Below, piece by piece: positions 25,457-36,065 of a stretch of 64,000 nt of DNA. The translations under genes were made by a program, and so were the position numbers. Each line of letters begins with the position of its first letter. Position 1 is the first letter of the stretch. The stretch comes from Cokeromyces recurvatus (Eukaryota; Mucoromycota; Mucoromycetes; Mucorales; Mucoraceae): NCBI RefSeq assembly GCF_025118155.1, contig NW_026251391.1, positions 1,082,773-1,146,772 of the forward strand, written 5' to 3'. The notes below the pieces were generated by a model that was not told the DNA's origin, ran no database searches, and saw only the letters and a list, made by a program, of their open reading frames with translations.

Positions 25457-26947
25457 TTAAACTTTACATAGTTTAAGTCCATTATTAGCTTGATGCTTCT
25501 TAATAGCCAAGCCAATTTTATTGTCGCTCATATCAAATTGTGTATAAAAAGCATTGGTGAAAGCTGATCCAATGACATAATCAGTGTCCGAGTCACTCTT
25601 ACCAATATGAGTACGGCACATTTCGCAACAAGTGTTCACTTTACGAGGTCTACTCCAATATCCAGGAGGAACAGTCGCTTTTACATTACCAAATGTAATC
25701 TGGAGAGAAGTGAGGTGATCCATTAAGCAGCAAGGGATTTTAAAAGTATTATCTGGTTCATCGTATTCAGCATACCAATGCTTTCTAAATATCTCGGCTA
25801 AAATAATTAAAAAAAAAGAAAAAAAAAACAATGTTTGAGATATAAACATAATTATGTATCTTTCTTCTAAGAATTTACCTTGCTTATTTGGTAATCCAAT
25901 AACATCTGTAGATGAACTGAAAACAGCCTTTGCGTTATGACTCACATTGAAACGAAGGTCATTTTTGAACTTGAAAGCTGTTACAGGAACTTCCCAACTA
26001 CCAGTCTTAGATTTCTTATCGTCAATGTTGACATAATACAAATCTCCTTTGATAGCATTATAATCAACACCACCTAATATATATAAATATATTATAAGTT
26101 AGGTTAGTTGTATTTAATATAAGTGACATAATTAGTTTATATTACCAATAACAAGATAACCAGCAGGCTGATTTACACAACGCTTTAAAACACCAAAACC
26201 ACCTGGTGTTACATTGGATGAACCAGAACTGGATGAACCAGAATTGGATGACACAGAGCCAGAATTAGATGATGTAGGACCAGAATTGGATGATGAAGAA
26301 CCAGAATCAGAGAAGCCAGAATCAGAGAAGCCACTACCACTTGAAATAGTAGTGTACATACCAAACTGTGCACTTGTTAACCCAGTACTTTGTTGATAAG
26401 CATTAGGAATAAAGCCAGAATCGCTAAGATCACGCTTTGAATGATGTTTATGTGGTGGATCAAGGTCAACATTTCTACCGAGACCAAGATAGCCATCAAA
26501 TCCTTTATTAAAATGTTTCATATCGTACGCACCACCAAAGGGCATATGCTTCACAGTTAATCCTGCAAACCTAAAGGTATCTTTATAGAGGGTTGTACGA
26601 ACGATGCCTTTACCATAATCCATTTCAAATGATCGACCAGTAGAGATAGATGTCGTTGAGTTTCTAGGATTATATGCTTCACGACATCGACAGTCTTTAG
26701 TGTCACAATGAATATCGCGTACCCAAGAAAATCCAGAGGAAGTATCAAATGCCATGATAAGCTTTTGAGGTGGGTTACCAATCTCAACAACGCCACCTAG
26801 CATTCCATTTTGTAAATTTTCGGCCTCGCCTAGTGCATAATCGGGTTTACTGGATCGTTTATAATATAAAGGGATTTTTTGGATTGTATCGGCAGTAGCA
26901 ACTGATGTTAATAAAAGTGTTGCAAGATAAAATAAAGTTGATTTCAT
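25457..26947 (-). CDS. secreted pepsin-like protein, catalytic residue replaced
   Basis: Three exons (26146-26947, 25879-26073, 25457-25797) encode 445 residues of a family A1 aspartic-protease fold with an N-terminal signal peptide (MKSTLFYLATLLLTSVATA). The first active-site loop reads FDTSSGFSWV (Asp68 kept, but DTG changed to DTS). A flap-like MDYGKG follows. The second loop, canonically DTGT/S, reads AVFSSSTDVIGLP, so Ser occupies the catalytic Asp position. A Ser/Gly-rich insert with repeats (GFSDSGFSDSG, SSNSG) lies near residues 220-260, and the C-terminal half is Cys-rich. It is probably a non-peptidolytic secreted or wall-associated pepsin homologue. I chose MKST as start over an ATG eight codons upstream since it begins the signal peptide. 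The reading frame is otherwise intact. Confidence 0.8.
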
Positions 26948-26971
26948 TAAATAAAATGAAGATATATACAC

Positions 26972-27023
26972 TTAATTGTTGAAGTCGTCTATAGAATCAA
27001 AGTTAAATTTATAGGAACAAATT

Positions 27024-27061
<38 letters not shown>

Positions 27062-27212
27062 AGAGAGAGAGAGCGAAGAAAAAAGAAATAAATATTTATA
27101 AATATATCTATATATAACACAATTTAATATTATTAACATCTGTATGTCAAGAAGAGATTCCGACAATAACGTCTTTCTTTATTTATTATTATTATTTGGA
27201 GTTTGAAATATA

Positions 27213-27250
<38 letters not shown>

Positions 27251-27988
27251 AAAGGCACATACTGTCTAATATAATAAACCTTTCTTCCTTTTATCATTGT
27301 TTGATATACTGCACAAATGAAGAAATACCTCTTTTTCTCTCTAACTTTATGTTACTTTAGGAAGGCCTATTTTTTTCATTCTTTTTAAATATGATAAAAT
27401 ACTTTTCTCTCTATGTGGTTTATGGGTTCAATCCTTATAGCTTTCTTTTTTTTTTCTTTCTTTCTTTCTTTCTTTCTTTCTGTTCCAAAATTAGTATGAA
27501 TTTATGATTGACTAATTAATAAAAAAAAAAAAAAAAAAAAGTCAAAAATAATATAAGAATTCAATTATCTATTTATTGAGACCGTATTTTCTCACCTTTT
27601 ATTTTATTTTATTAATTTTTTTGTTGGTCTTCCTATTTATGTGTATACAGATTTATATTGTTCTTTTTTTTTTTTTTTTTTTTTTTTTCTATTATAAACT
27701 AGAAAAGATTTCCGAAAAAATTGCTTTTACTATGATTTCTTTTTCTTTACAAAGTAAGTGAAAATTATTTTCGGGTTTGAGGAGAAAAACCTTTTTTCTC
27801 CAGTTTTATCTAATCTATTTTTATTTAAGGTTTAAACAAAACAGTAACAATAATTTATTTTGACAACTGAAAAATAGTGCACTTGTGCATATCATTTGGA
27901 AATTAAATGACAATTGTATATATCCATCCTAATACCTATATTATTAATTTATAGTATTAAGAATGCTTGATATCTTTGATAAAATAAG

Positions 27989-28031
<43 letters not shown>

Positions 28032-28487
28032 ATATCCTTCATAGTCACAATTACCAAGAAATGTACATGTGCATTCTTCAATAATAATGTTGGTTTAAAT
28101 TCTTAATCACACATAAATGTAGTTTGTGATTTATATATTTTTACTGAAAATGTTTGATTAGATTAGATAAAATTATTAATGATAATAGCGTACTTGTTTA
28201 AAAAGCATTATCTTAAAAATGAATAAAATAAAAGTTTGTATTTAGATAGTAACACATTTATTTATAAAGCATTGGGAGAAATACATAAAAAGTAAACAGG
28301 CATAAACTCTTATTTTAGTTATTAATTATTTATTGTTTTTACCCAACTAATTCCTATAACTTGAACGCTAAAAACAAACAATTCTGGTTTTTATTAGGTT
28401 CTTTTGCAAGTAACATGACTAAATTTCCGTAAAAGATTTTGCTTAAAAATAACATCCAAATCAACTATTGCAAGAACGAAAGCTAAA

Positions 28488-28528
<41 letters not shown>

Positions 28529-28735
28529 ATTTAAAATCCCCTAAAAATAAGCGGATTAGTTTGAAATGCTCCAACAGTTGATAGTTCATATTAAAATTAG
28601 TCTGTATATAGTAGCGTTTTCTAATAAAATTATTCTCACTTGTGCTTGTGTCTCACGATTTATTTTGTCTTTTTATATTCTTAACTATACAACTTTTTTT
28701 TTTTTTTGTGAATTCAAACTGCTATCTGGTCGAAC
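26972..28735. other. AT-rich region upstream of the gypsy element
   Basis: No gene seen. Four long poly(A) tracts lie at about 27027-27058, 27214-27248, 27991-28027 and 28490-28527, plus poly(T) near 27665-27688 and TTTC repeats near 27455-27480. A 5' LTR for the element at 28736 should be here, but I could not match it to any downstream copy. A candidate primer-binding sequence (CTGGTCGAAC) ends one base before the gag ATG. Confidence 0.4.
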
Positions 28736-30406
28736 ATGATTAATCCTAAAACAACTCCTACTTTTGATACTGAGGGTGTATACACTGCTTATACTCCTAT
28801 GGGCCCTACCAAGCCTAAAGACACAAAGGGACAGAACGTAAAGAATGGTGTCAAGGAAGCAATAAATGAAGCTGATAACCTACGTCTGGGTCTACCTTCA
28901 TATGAAAGGATGGACACGGATGATGAGAAAAGTACCTCTACTACCGCAAATAAGCATCCTGTTTCTGAACCTTCTCCTTCTATTGTCAAGAAGAAAGCTA
29001 TGACTTTCGACTCTATAACTGGCTTATACAAAAAATGTAAAATTGCCTATGATAAAGTTGAAGCATTAAGAGTAAAAGAAAGTGAACTCTTATTAAATGC
29101 TAATACTACAGAAGAGCAAGTCAATGAAATCCGTGAACAGCATAACAAAGCTGAACAAGTCTTTGTGCGTATAAAAGAGCTATATCATAAAACTCTAAAT
29201 CAACAACCTACTGCATCTAAAGCTGAAATAGATCAAAGTAAATACAATATTAATAATAATAATAATAATAATAATTATAATTCTAAAGACTATATCGTTA
29301 ATATTCCCAAAGGTGATAAATATAGTACCACCTACGAGAATAATGACCATTCTTTATTAAAACTGCTCCCAAAATTTAAATTATTGTCCTATGATAATAA
29401 TGGTAAAAGTGGTAATGATAAAGATGCCTTCCAAAATGTGGATTCCTTTTTTGTCAATTTTGAACGAGTCTTCAGAATGTGCAATGCAAACATTCACAGT
29501 AAATGGAAGGATAGTCTTGCTATGTGTATAGGTAATGAGAACTTTGATTGGTATACTGAAACCATCGAAAAAAGAATAGACATTACCTACGAAGAAGCCA
29601 AAGAACAGATAAAGCATCATTTTGAATCGCCTGCACGAGCTACAGAAATGTTTAGAGCATTAACAAACTTACGTCAGTACCCACATGAGCCTGTCATAGA
29701 TTATGGCAAAAGTTTCGTCCAAATTTGCAAAGCAGCTCAAGCCAAGGATGATGTGATGCTAGCACGAATGTATATAAACGGTTTGTTACCTTATCTACAA
29801 ATCGGTATAAATACAAGCTTAACAAGTCTTTATGGCTCTTCTTACTTTTCTGCTGTGAAATCATTCCATGACGTGGAGAATCTTGTTGTAGGTTTAGAAG
29901 TTAACAACAAAGGCTCCTACGAAGATCAAATAAATGGTAATGGTAAACGCTCTAAAAACACTTCTGTCAAACGTGAAATTACAAATAGAAGTAAGCCATC
30001 TTATGAAAACCATAAAAAGCAAAAATATGAAAACTGTAAATTCTGTAACAAGCCATGGTTTAAAGGTCACAGATGCAAGGAATTTATGGAACACAAGAAA
30101 AGACCTAAAGAAACTGATAAACAAGAACAAAAACAAAATAATATGAAAATTCGTTCCATAAAAGCATCTAAAGATCTAAATAAATCTAAATGGGCAAAAG
30201 ACGTCGATCAGTTATTAGACGACGCCATGGATGAAACAGAAGGTAAAAAAATCTTCAGTATAAAACAAGATTTTAATAACTTGTTAACTAATAATCCATT
30301 TTCTCTATATACTCCCTTGTTAATTCAAAAGATTAGAGCAATTGGTTTAATTGATACTGGTAGTGAAGTATCTGTAGTTAGTAAAAAATTTATGCACAAT
30401 TCCTGA
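28736..30406 (+). CDS. gypsy Gag with zinc knuckle and start of protease
   Basis: 556 codons. The first 200 are charged and Asn-rich, then a retrotransposon Gag core (about residues 215-400, with FVNFERVFRMC, GNENFDWYTETIE and a segment RATEMFRALTNLRQYPHEPV). A CCHC-type knuckle CKFCNKPWFKGHRC follows near residue 435. The end reaches the aspartic-protease motif LIDTGSEVSVVSKKF and then stops; a full protease would need about 70 more residues. The spacing of the knuckle (C-x2-C-x7-H-x-C) is the variant seen in several gypsy lineages. Confidence 0.85.
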   Translation: MINPKTTPTFDTEGVYTAYTPMGPTKPKDTKGQNVKNGVKEAINEADNLRLGLPSYERMDTDDEKSTSTTANKHPVSEPSPSIVKKKAMTFDSITGLYKKCKIAYDKVEALRVKESELLLNANTTEEQVNEIREQHNKAEQVFVRIKELYHKTLNQQPTASKAEIDQSKYNINNNNNNNNYNSKDYIVNIPKGDKYSTTYENNDHSLLKLLPKFKLLSYDNNGKSGNDKDAFQNVDSFFVNFERVFRMCNANIHSKWKDSLAMCIGNENFDWYTETIEKRIDITYEEAKEQIKHHFESPARATEMFRALTNLRQYPHEPVIDYGKSFVQICKAAQAKDDVMLARMYINGLLPYLQIGINTSLTSLYGSSYFSAVKSFHDVENLVVGLEVNNKGSYEDQINGNGKRSKNTSVKREITNRSKPSYENHKKQKYENCKFCNKPWFKGHRCKEFMEHKKRPKETDKQEQKQNNMKIRSIKASKDLNKSKWAKDVDQLLDDAMDETEGKKIFSIKQDFNNLLTNNPFSLYTPLLIQKIRAIGLIDTGSEVSVVSKKFMHNS

Positions 30407-31658
30407 ATCAATTGTACATTTAAATACACCACCTAATAAAATTGTCAATATTAGACAATACCCAATACCTTATAAATTAATGCCTAAATTGCGTGAAAGT
30501 ATTAATGAATGGTTAGCAAATGGTACAATAAAAAAAGCTCCTGTTAATACTTCTTGGAACTTACCTTTAACACTTGCTGCAAAAAAGGATAGCCAAGGTA
30601 ATAAAACAGATGAAAATAAACGTGTATGTTTAGACACCCGTGCTCTAAATCGTATCCTTATTGATGACGATGCGCAAAGTCTACCACATATACCTGATAT
30701 TTTTCATAAGTTAGCTGGTAACGCTGTCTTCAGCACCTTTGATGCCATGAGTGCTTTCCATAGATTTAAAATTCATGATGCTGATCAACAAAAAACAGCA
30801 TTTACTTTTGATGGCGTACAATACATGTTTGTAGGTAGTCCTTTTGGGATAAAATACCTTAGTAATGTATATCAAAGAGTCATGACACGCATCTTTGAGA
30901 ATAATGAAAATGTAGCCTTCTTTGTTGATGATCTTGTTTGCTTTTCGAAAAATATGGAAGAACATATTATCCATGTAAAACAAGTACTAAAAACATTAAA
31001 TAAAGTAAACTTGATTTTAAACATCGAGAAGTGTCATTTTGCTCAAAGAAGCATTAATCTGTTGGGTTTTACAGTGTCTAGTGAAGGAAAAAAGATAGAT
31101 ACGAGAAAACTATCTAATATTCAGGAATGGAAAACACCTCAAACGGGTCAAGAAATGCAGCAATTTTTAGGTTTAGTTAATTATTTACGAGATCATATTC
31201 CTAATGCTGCAGCCTTGATGGCACCTTTAGATCAGTTGCGAAATGCAAAAAATATAACTAACAAAGAATGGACACCGATCCATAAGAAACATTTTGAAGC
31301 CATAAAAAATATCTTACAATCTAACATAATTCTAAGCCCTCCTGATTTAAATCATCCATTCACGGTTTATACCGATGCTTCAGCATACGGTATTGGCGCA
31401 GTACTTTGTCAGGAATATATAACTCACAAAGATACAAATAATAAGGATGATAATGACGATAATAACAAGACACTAAAGTGTAATAGTCAAAATAACAATC
31501 TTAATAATAAAGTGTCTCAAAATACCATTATTACTGGTACAAAAAAAGTAATAAAATATATTGGTTTTATGGCTCGCTCTTTGTCTAAATCAGAAAGAAA
31601 TTACAGCACTACGAAACGAGAACTTTTAGCTATTGTATTTGCCTTAAGGAAGTTCTGA
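30407..31658 (+). pseudogene. gypsy reverse transcriptase and RNase H, interrupted
   Basis: Coding similarity resumes in a frame shifted by one from gag at about 30407 (IPESIVHLNTPP, then RQYPIP). RT motifs present: LTLAAKKD, RVCLDTRALN, FSTFDAMSAFH, VGSPFGIKY and FFVDDLV as the catalytic box. RNase H follows with VYTDASAYGIGAVL and KRELLAIVFALRKF, then TGA at 31656 where the family usually has an Arg or Trp codon. The frame continues after it with FLYGTKFTIFSDHRAL. An internal Asn/Asp/Lys-rich insert lies at about 31430-31540. Confidence 0.85.
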
Positions 31659-33320
31659 AAGTTTCTATATGGCACTAAATTCACAATATTTTCTGATCAT
31701 AGAGCATTAACATATCTACATACACAAAAATATGCTAACAGCATGATGTTAAACTGGCTTGATGATATATTAGATTATGATTTTGAAGTTATTCACTTAC
31801 CAGGCATAGATAATGTTCTGGCGGATCGATTAAGCCGTTTATTTCCACCTATGGAAAAACTGGGGGAGGATATGACCCTCGATAAATATAATAAAATAAA
31901 ATATAAAAAGAAAAATAAAATGGATAGCTGTAAAAAGATTAGAAACATCAAAAAGCAAAATGAGAAATTTAAAATAAACTATACAGAATATAAAAGTGGG
32001 GATTATATGACACCACCAGAAAGTGAAAGAAGAGCTATTCTAACAAAAGCTCATGTATTCGGACATTTTGGTGCCGAAAGTATAGTAAAAGCTATTCACA
32101 ACGATGGCTTACATTGGCCGCATTTATTAGAAGATGCTGTTGAATTAGTAAAATCTTGTAAACCTTGCCAAAAGCATAATATTATAAAGCGTGGTTTCCA
32201 TGGATTACGTCCCATATATAGTTACATACCGGGCGACCATTGGTCCATTGATTTGGCCGAGCTACCACAATCTAAAAATGGCTATAAACATTTACTCGTC
32301 ATGATAGACATTTGCACTAGATTTTGTATTCTTCGATGTCTAAAAGATAAAAAAGCTGCTACAATTGTTGATACATTAGTAAAAGTGTTTAGTGACTTCG
32401 GTTACCCTAGAACTATAAGTTCTGATAATGAATTTGATACTATGATAATGCAACTGTTAAAAGAAAGTATGCACATAGATCACAATTTAATTACTCCATA
32501 TAATAGCAGAAGCAATGGGCCTAGTGAAAGATATATTCAAACTGTAAAATTAGCTTTGGTAAAGGCAGTTGAGGGCGCTGGACCTGAATGGGATTTATTT
32601 GTTCCCGGGGTACAGCTAGCCATGAATAATAAAGTATCAAAAAGATTAAATACGCCTCCATTCAATTTAATGTTTGCTCGAAAAATGAATCCCTTTGAAG
32701 ATTATAGTAAAGATAAAAATGAAAATAGTAAACCAATAACATATGAGCAACTAATAGATCGAATAGATCATATGTCAGAAGTAGTATTCCCTGTTATAAA
32801 AGACATAACTGACAAATATATAAATAACATGAAAGAAAAATACGATAAATACATAAATATTATTAAAGATTTTAAACCTGGTACACCAGTAATGATAAAA
32901 ATACCAACTTTAAAAGGATCCTTAGCACCAAGTTACGAAGGCCCCTACTCTGTTGTGCGCAAAACAAGAGGTGGCTCTTACGTACTTCAAGACGAAACTG
33001 GAATGTTAATGTCCAGGAATTATTCACCTTCTGAATTAAAAGAAATTAGTCAAGATTGTATTGACGATAATAATAAAGATGAAGAAATATATGAAATAGA
33101 AGGTATATTAGATCATAAGGGTACCAGTAAAAACATAAAATATAAAGTACGATGGAAGGGTTATAGCAAGGATGACGATTCTTGGGCTACCCCTGATCAA
33201 ATTGTACATGAATCTACTATTCAAACATATTGGAGACGTAAGTTAGGGAAAGATTATAAACCCTATAAAAATAGTAGACCTCTTTGTTATAGAACAAGCT
33301 CTGAATATAATCATAAGTAA
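31659..33320 (+). CDS. gypsy integrase with C-terminal chromodomain
   Basis: Same frame as the RT/RNase H part. Contains the end of RNase H (SDHRALTYLH, LPGIDNVLADRLSR), an HHCC zinc finger (HVFGHFG...H...CKPCQKH), the integrase core with acidic residues in WSIDLAEL, SSDNEFD and SNGPSERYIQ, then a chromodomain YEIEGILDHKG, YKVRWKGYSKDDDSW. A chromodomain on integrase typically targets insertion to heterochromatin. The ORF is open to 33320; the last residues fall within the palindrome arm that begins near 33283. Confidence 0.88.
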   Translation, partial: KFLYGTKFTIFSDHRALTYLHTQKYANSMMLNWLDDILDYDFEVIHLPGIDNVLADRLSRLFPPMEKLGEDMTLDKYNKIKYKKKNKMDSCKKIRNIKKQNEKFKINYTEYKSGDYMTPPESERRAILTKAHVFGHFGAESIVKAIHNDGLHWPHLLEDAVELVKSCKPCQKHNIIKRGFHGLRPIYSYIPGDHWSIDLAELPQSKNGYKHLLVMIDICTRFCILRCLKDKKAATIVDTLVKVFSDFGYPRTISSDNEFDTMIMQLLKESMHIDHNLITPYNSRSNGPSERYIQTVKLALVKAVEGAGPEWDLFVPGVQLAMNNKVSKRLNTPPFNLMFARKMNPFEDYSKDKNENSKPITYEQLIDRIDHMSEVVFPVIKDITDKYINNMKEKYDKYINIIKDFKPGTPVMIKIPTLKGSLAPSYEGPYSVVRKTRGGSYVLQDETGMLMSRNYSPSELKEISQDCIDDNNKDEEIYEIEGILDHKGTSKNIKYKVRWKGYSKDDDSWATPDQIVHESTIQTYWRRKLGKDYKPYKNSRPLCYRTSSEYNHK

Positions 33321-34098
33321 TATTATAATAGATGAATTACATGATAAAGGATAAACTATAAGCCTGAATATGAAATAAAACTCTGTACATAACATCTTGT
33401 AAATAATATAAAACTTATTGACATCCAATTGTCTAGATGTGTCAATTATAAGACATCATATCATTTCTACATATTTATTTTTATAACCTTGACAAAGGAT
33501 TCAGGTCTTCTTTGATCCAATAAAATAAAACATAAAAGATATCAGGAACATATACTCAGATCAAACAAAAAAGTTTTTATTTAAAATCTCAATCAGATCA
33601 TTATAACACCCAATAGATAATCCATAAATCAGTCTCTTGAATCAACAAGACGTATATATGAATACTAACACTGTTTCATGACTCATGTTCTTTGATGGTT
33701 ATTTTTTATTTCTTTGATTTAGGATTTATTAATATAAATACAAGCAGTTGTGTAGACACAAAACAATCTTTAACCTTTAATTCTTCTATTTCATTTTTAT
33801 TTTATCTTTTCTTTACATTGAATAAAAACAGTCTCAAACTATACTTTCTTTCGTTCTCTTTTTCTTTTCATTTTTCTTCCTCTTCTTATTTTTCTTTATT
33901 ATATTACATTCCATTACAATGATGTCTTATAATTGATACATTTAGACAATTGGATGTCAATAAGTTTTATATTATTTACAAGATGTTATGTACAGAGTTT
34001 TATTTCATATTCAGGCTTATAGTTTATCCTCTATTATGTAATTCATCTATTATAATATTACTTATGCTTATATCCAGAACTTGTTCTATAACAAAACT
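33283..34098. repeat. large imperfect palindrome around an LTR-like core
   Basis: Left arm 33283-33460 is repeated inverted at about 33919-34098, identity roughly 85-90% by eye. It includes the end of the integrase ORF and the sequence after it. The roughly 460-bp centre plus the inner arms looks like an LTR: it begins TGTGTCAATTATAAGACATC and ends with the matching inverted GATGTCTTATAATTGATACA, the TG...CA form. Confidence 0.75.
33439..33945. repeat. LTR-like element with 20-bp terminal inverted repeats
   Basis: 507 bp bounded by TGTGTC...GATACA. Its 3' part (about 33685-33915) is repeated in the same orientation at 35129-35360, about 85% identical by eye. No target duplication is visible, because both flanks are the inverted copies described above. 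Confidence 0.55.
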
Positions 34099-34143
34099 AA
34101 GCCTCAGCTTAAAAAAAAAAAAACGAAGTAAACCAAGCCTCAG

Positions 34144-34190
<47 letters not shown>

Positions 34191-34260
34191 AGGTAAACCA
34201 AGCCTCAGCTTAAAAAAAGGAGGTAAGCCAAATATACGCTTAAATAAAAACGAGGTAAAC
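34099..34260. repeat. minisatellite, 30-36 bp units with poly(A)
   Basis: Three to four units built on AAGCCTCAGCTTAAA...GGTAAACC, one of which carries an A run of about 43 (34147-34188). The reverse complement resembles the 31-bp unit of the array at 35366 (shared ACCTCG and TTTTTTTAAGCG segments). Confidence 0.7.
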
Positions 34261-34289
34261 TTGCAGAATCCATTTTCTTTCAATTAAAA

Positions 34290-34736
34290 ATGAATGTTTC
34301 TCGCGATTATGCATTATGCGTTTTATTTGGTTTGGAATTTACTGATAATAATGTTATAAAAGCAAGAAGTAAATTAGAAAGCTATGGTGACTTAGAAATC
34401 TGTTATGATTTATCAGAAAAAAATCCCATACTGGTTCCAAAGGAAAGAATTAACTATAATCCCTTCATCTACAAAAAGTATCTTTCACCAGCTCAACCAA
34501 AAACCAATAAAGTCGAGAACAATATATTGTTAAGTAAGTACATTAAAAACTTGTTGATGTCATGGTTGTAAGATTTATAACTTAATTCAATAAGATAAAT
34601 AGTCATAATAGTACATATAGTGCACTTGTATGATAATTATGTCTATAGACATATTAAGTATTTTTACTCTTGTGTAGAAAAAATAATTAATAAAAGTCCT
34701 ACATCTAAAAATATATCTTCTTTTGCTGAATATTGA
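34290..34736 (+). CDS. small orphan protein, two exons
   Basis: Exons 34290-34533 and 34678-34736 would encode 100 residues (start MNVSRDYALCVLFG). The donor GTAAGT and acceptor TGTGTAG are good and the join keeps the frame. No motif, signal peptide or membrane segment was recognised. It lies between two retroelement-derived repeat arrays, so it may be part of an element. Low certainty that it is expressed. Confidence 0.4.
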
Positions 34737-35128
34737 TTTATAAAAATAACTTTCCAAGTTAAACTGGAGTAAATCAAGAATAATGCAAGTACGCGTAATA
34801 ATTGATTTTACTCAGAGAGCACATACTAGTTATAAAATAAATATATACAAAAGACATGGATGCAGATCTATAACAATCTTAGTAATCATTCTCTTTCTAT
34901 AACTGTATTATCAAATACAATCTGTTATATTTTTTTTCTTCTAATTACTCATCATCCTTATCTACAAAATATATAAATACTCTTACACTAATAACTCTTA
35001 TTTTATATAATATACTTGGATCGTAATTGAACTTAACTCTTAATAAAAACTTATTGACAAGTCTCAACGTACGTCTCCCGTCTGTTTTCTTTTATTTATA
35101 TTTTAATTCTTAAATTTACTTAAACCAC
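34737..35128. other. unassigned AT-rich sequence
   Basis: Nothing recognisable between the orphan ORF and the LTR-like fragment. Confidence 0.4.
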
Positions 35129-35360
35129 AACAATGTTCTTTGACGGTTATTTTTATTTCTTTGATTCAGGATTCATTAATATATATACAAGCAGTTGTGT
35201 AGACACAAAACAACCTTTAACTTTAAATTCTTATTTTTTATTTTTATTTTTCTTTGATTGAATAAAAACAGGCTCAAAGTATACTTTCTTTAGCTTCCTT
35301 CCTCTCTCCTTTTTCTTTCTCTTCTCTTTTTGTTTTTCTTTAAAGTATTACGTTCCATCA
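35129..35360 (+). repeat. partial LTR-like copy
   Basis: Matches 33685-33915 in the same orientation, including the stretch CAAGCAGTTGTGTAGACACA. It stops where the palindrome arm begins in the first copy. Confidence 0.75.
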
Positions 35361-35365
35361 CGATA

Positions 35366-35727
35366 CCTCGTCTTTTTTAAGTGCATATTTAGTGAACCTC
35401 GTCTTTTTTATGCGCACATTTAGTGAACCTCGTCTTTTTTGAGTGCATATTTAGTGAACCTCGTCTTTTTTGAGTGCATATTTATTTTACCTCGTCTTTT
35501 TTATGCGCACATTTAGTGAACCTCGTCTTTTTTGAGTGCATATTTATTTTACCTCGTCTTTTTTGAGTGCATATTTATTTTACCTCGTCTTTTTTGAGTG
35601 TACATTTAGTGAACCTCGTCTTTTTTATGCGCACATTTAGTGAACCTCGTCTTTTTTGAGTGCATATTTAGTGAACCTCGTCTTTTTTATACGCACATTT
35701 AGTGAACCTCGTCTTTTTTAAGCGCAC
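35366..35727. repeat. 31-bp minisatellite, about 11.7 copies
   Basis: Units start CCTCGTCTTTTTT and end either ATTTAGTGAA or ATTTATTTTA. Two internal variants occur (GAGTGCATA and ATGCGCACA) in an irregular order: eleven full units and one partial. It is immediately downstream of the partial LTR-like copy. Confidence 0.95.
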
Positions 35728-35739
35728 CGTGATATTTTT

Positions 35740-36065
35740 TTTTAAAATATCAAATAAAAAATAATATCAAGACAAAAAGAGTCAACGAGACTGAACAATA
35801 ATTCTATAGTCAATTATTTTTTTTTATGAATTTAAATTGATGAGGTATTTATAAGAATTGTTATAGAGGTCTGAGGATAAGATGTGAATCAGAAAAGTGT
35901 TAGTTACGACCGAATTAGGTATATTGTTGACAACGAAGTGTTAGTGATTTTAATATTATTAGATGGAGCGGATTAAGAGAGAGTTAGGATAGAATTTCTT
36001 AAATGAATTTATGATCCGCATGTTTGATCATAAAACATTGTTATGATTGCAGTCGTCTTTATAAC
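35740..36065 (+). repeat. dispersed repeat, copy 1
   Basis: About 320 bp matching 52245-52560 in the same orientation, roughly 75-80% identical by eye (for example both contain GATGTGAATCAGAAAAGTGT). Non-coding. Confidence 0.8.

Larger units (their letters stand above)
28736..33438 (+). mobile_element. Ty3/gypsy chromodomain retrotransposon, defective
   Basis: Order gag - (truncated protease) - RT - RNase H - integrase - chromodomain identifies a chromovirus-type Ty3/gypsy element. It is defective: most of the protease and the linker to RT are missing at about 30400, with a frame change, and one stop codon interrupts RNase H at 31656-31658. A pair of matching LTRs could not be found around it. 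Confidence 0.85.

Noticed and set aside
28000..28735. 5' LTR of the gypsy element
   Set aside because: No stretch matched 33321-36065 beyond AT-rich background, so the LTR could not be defined.
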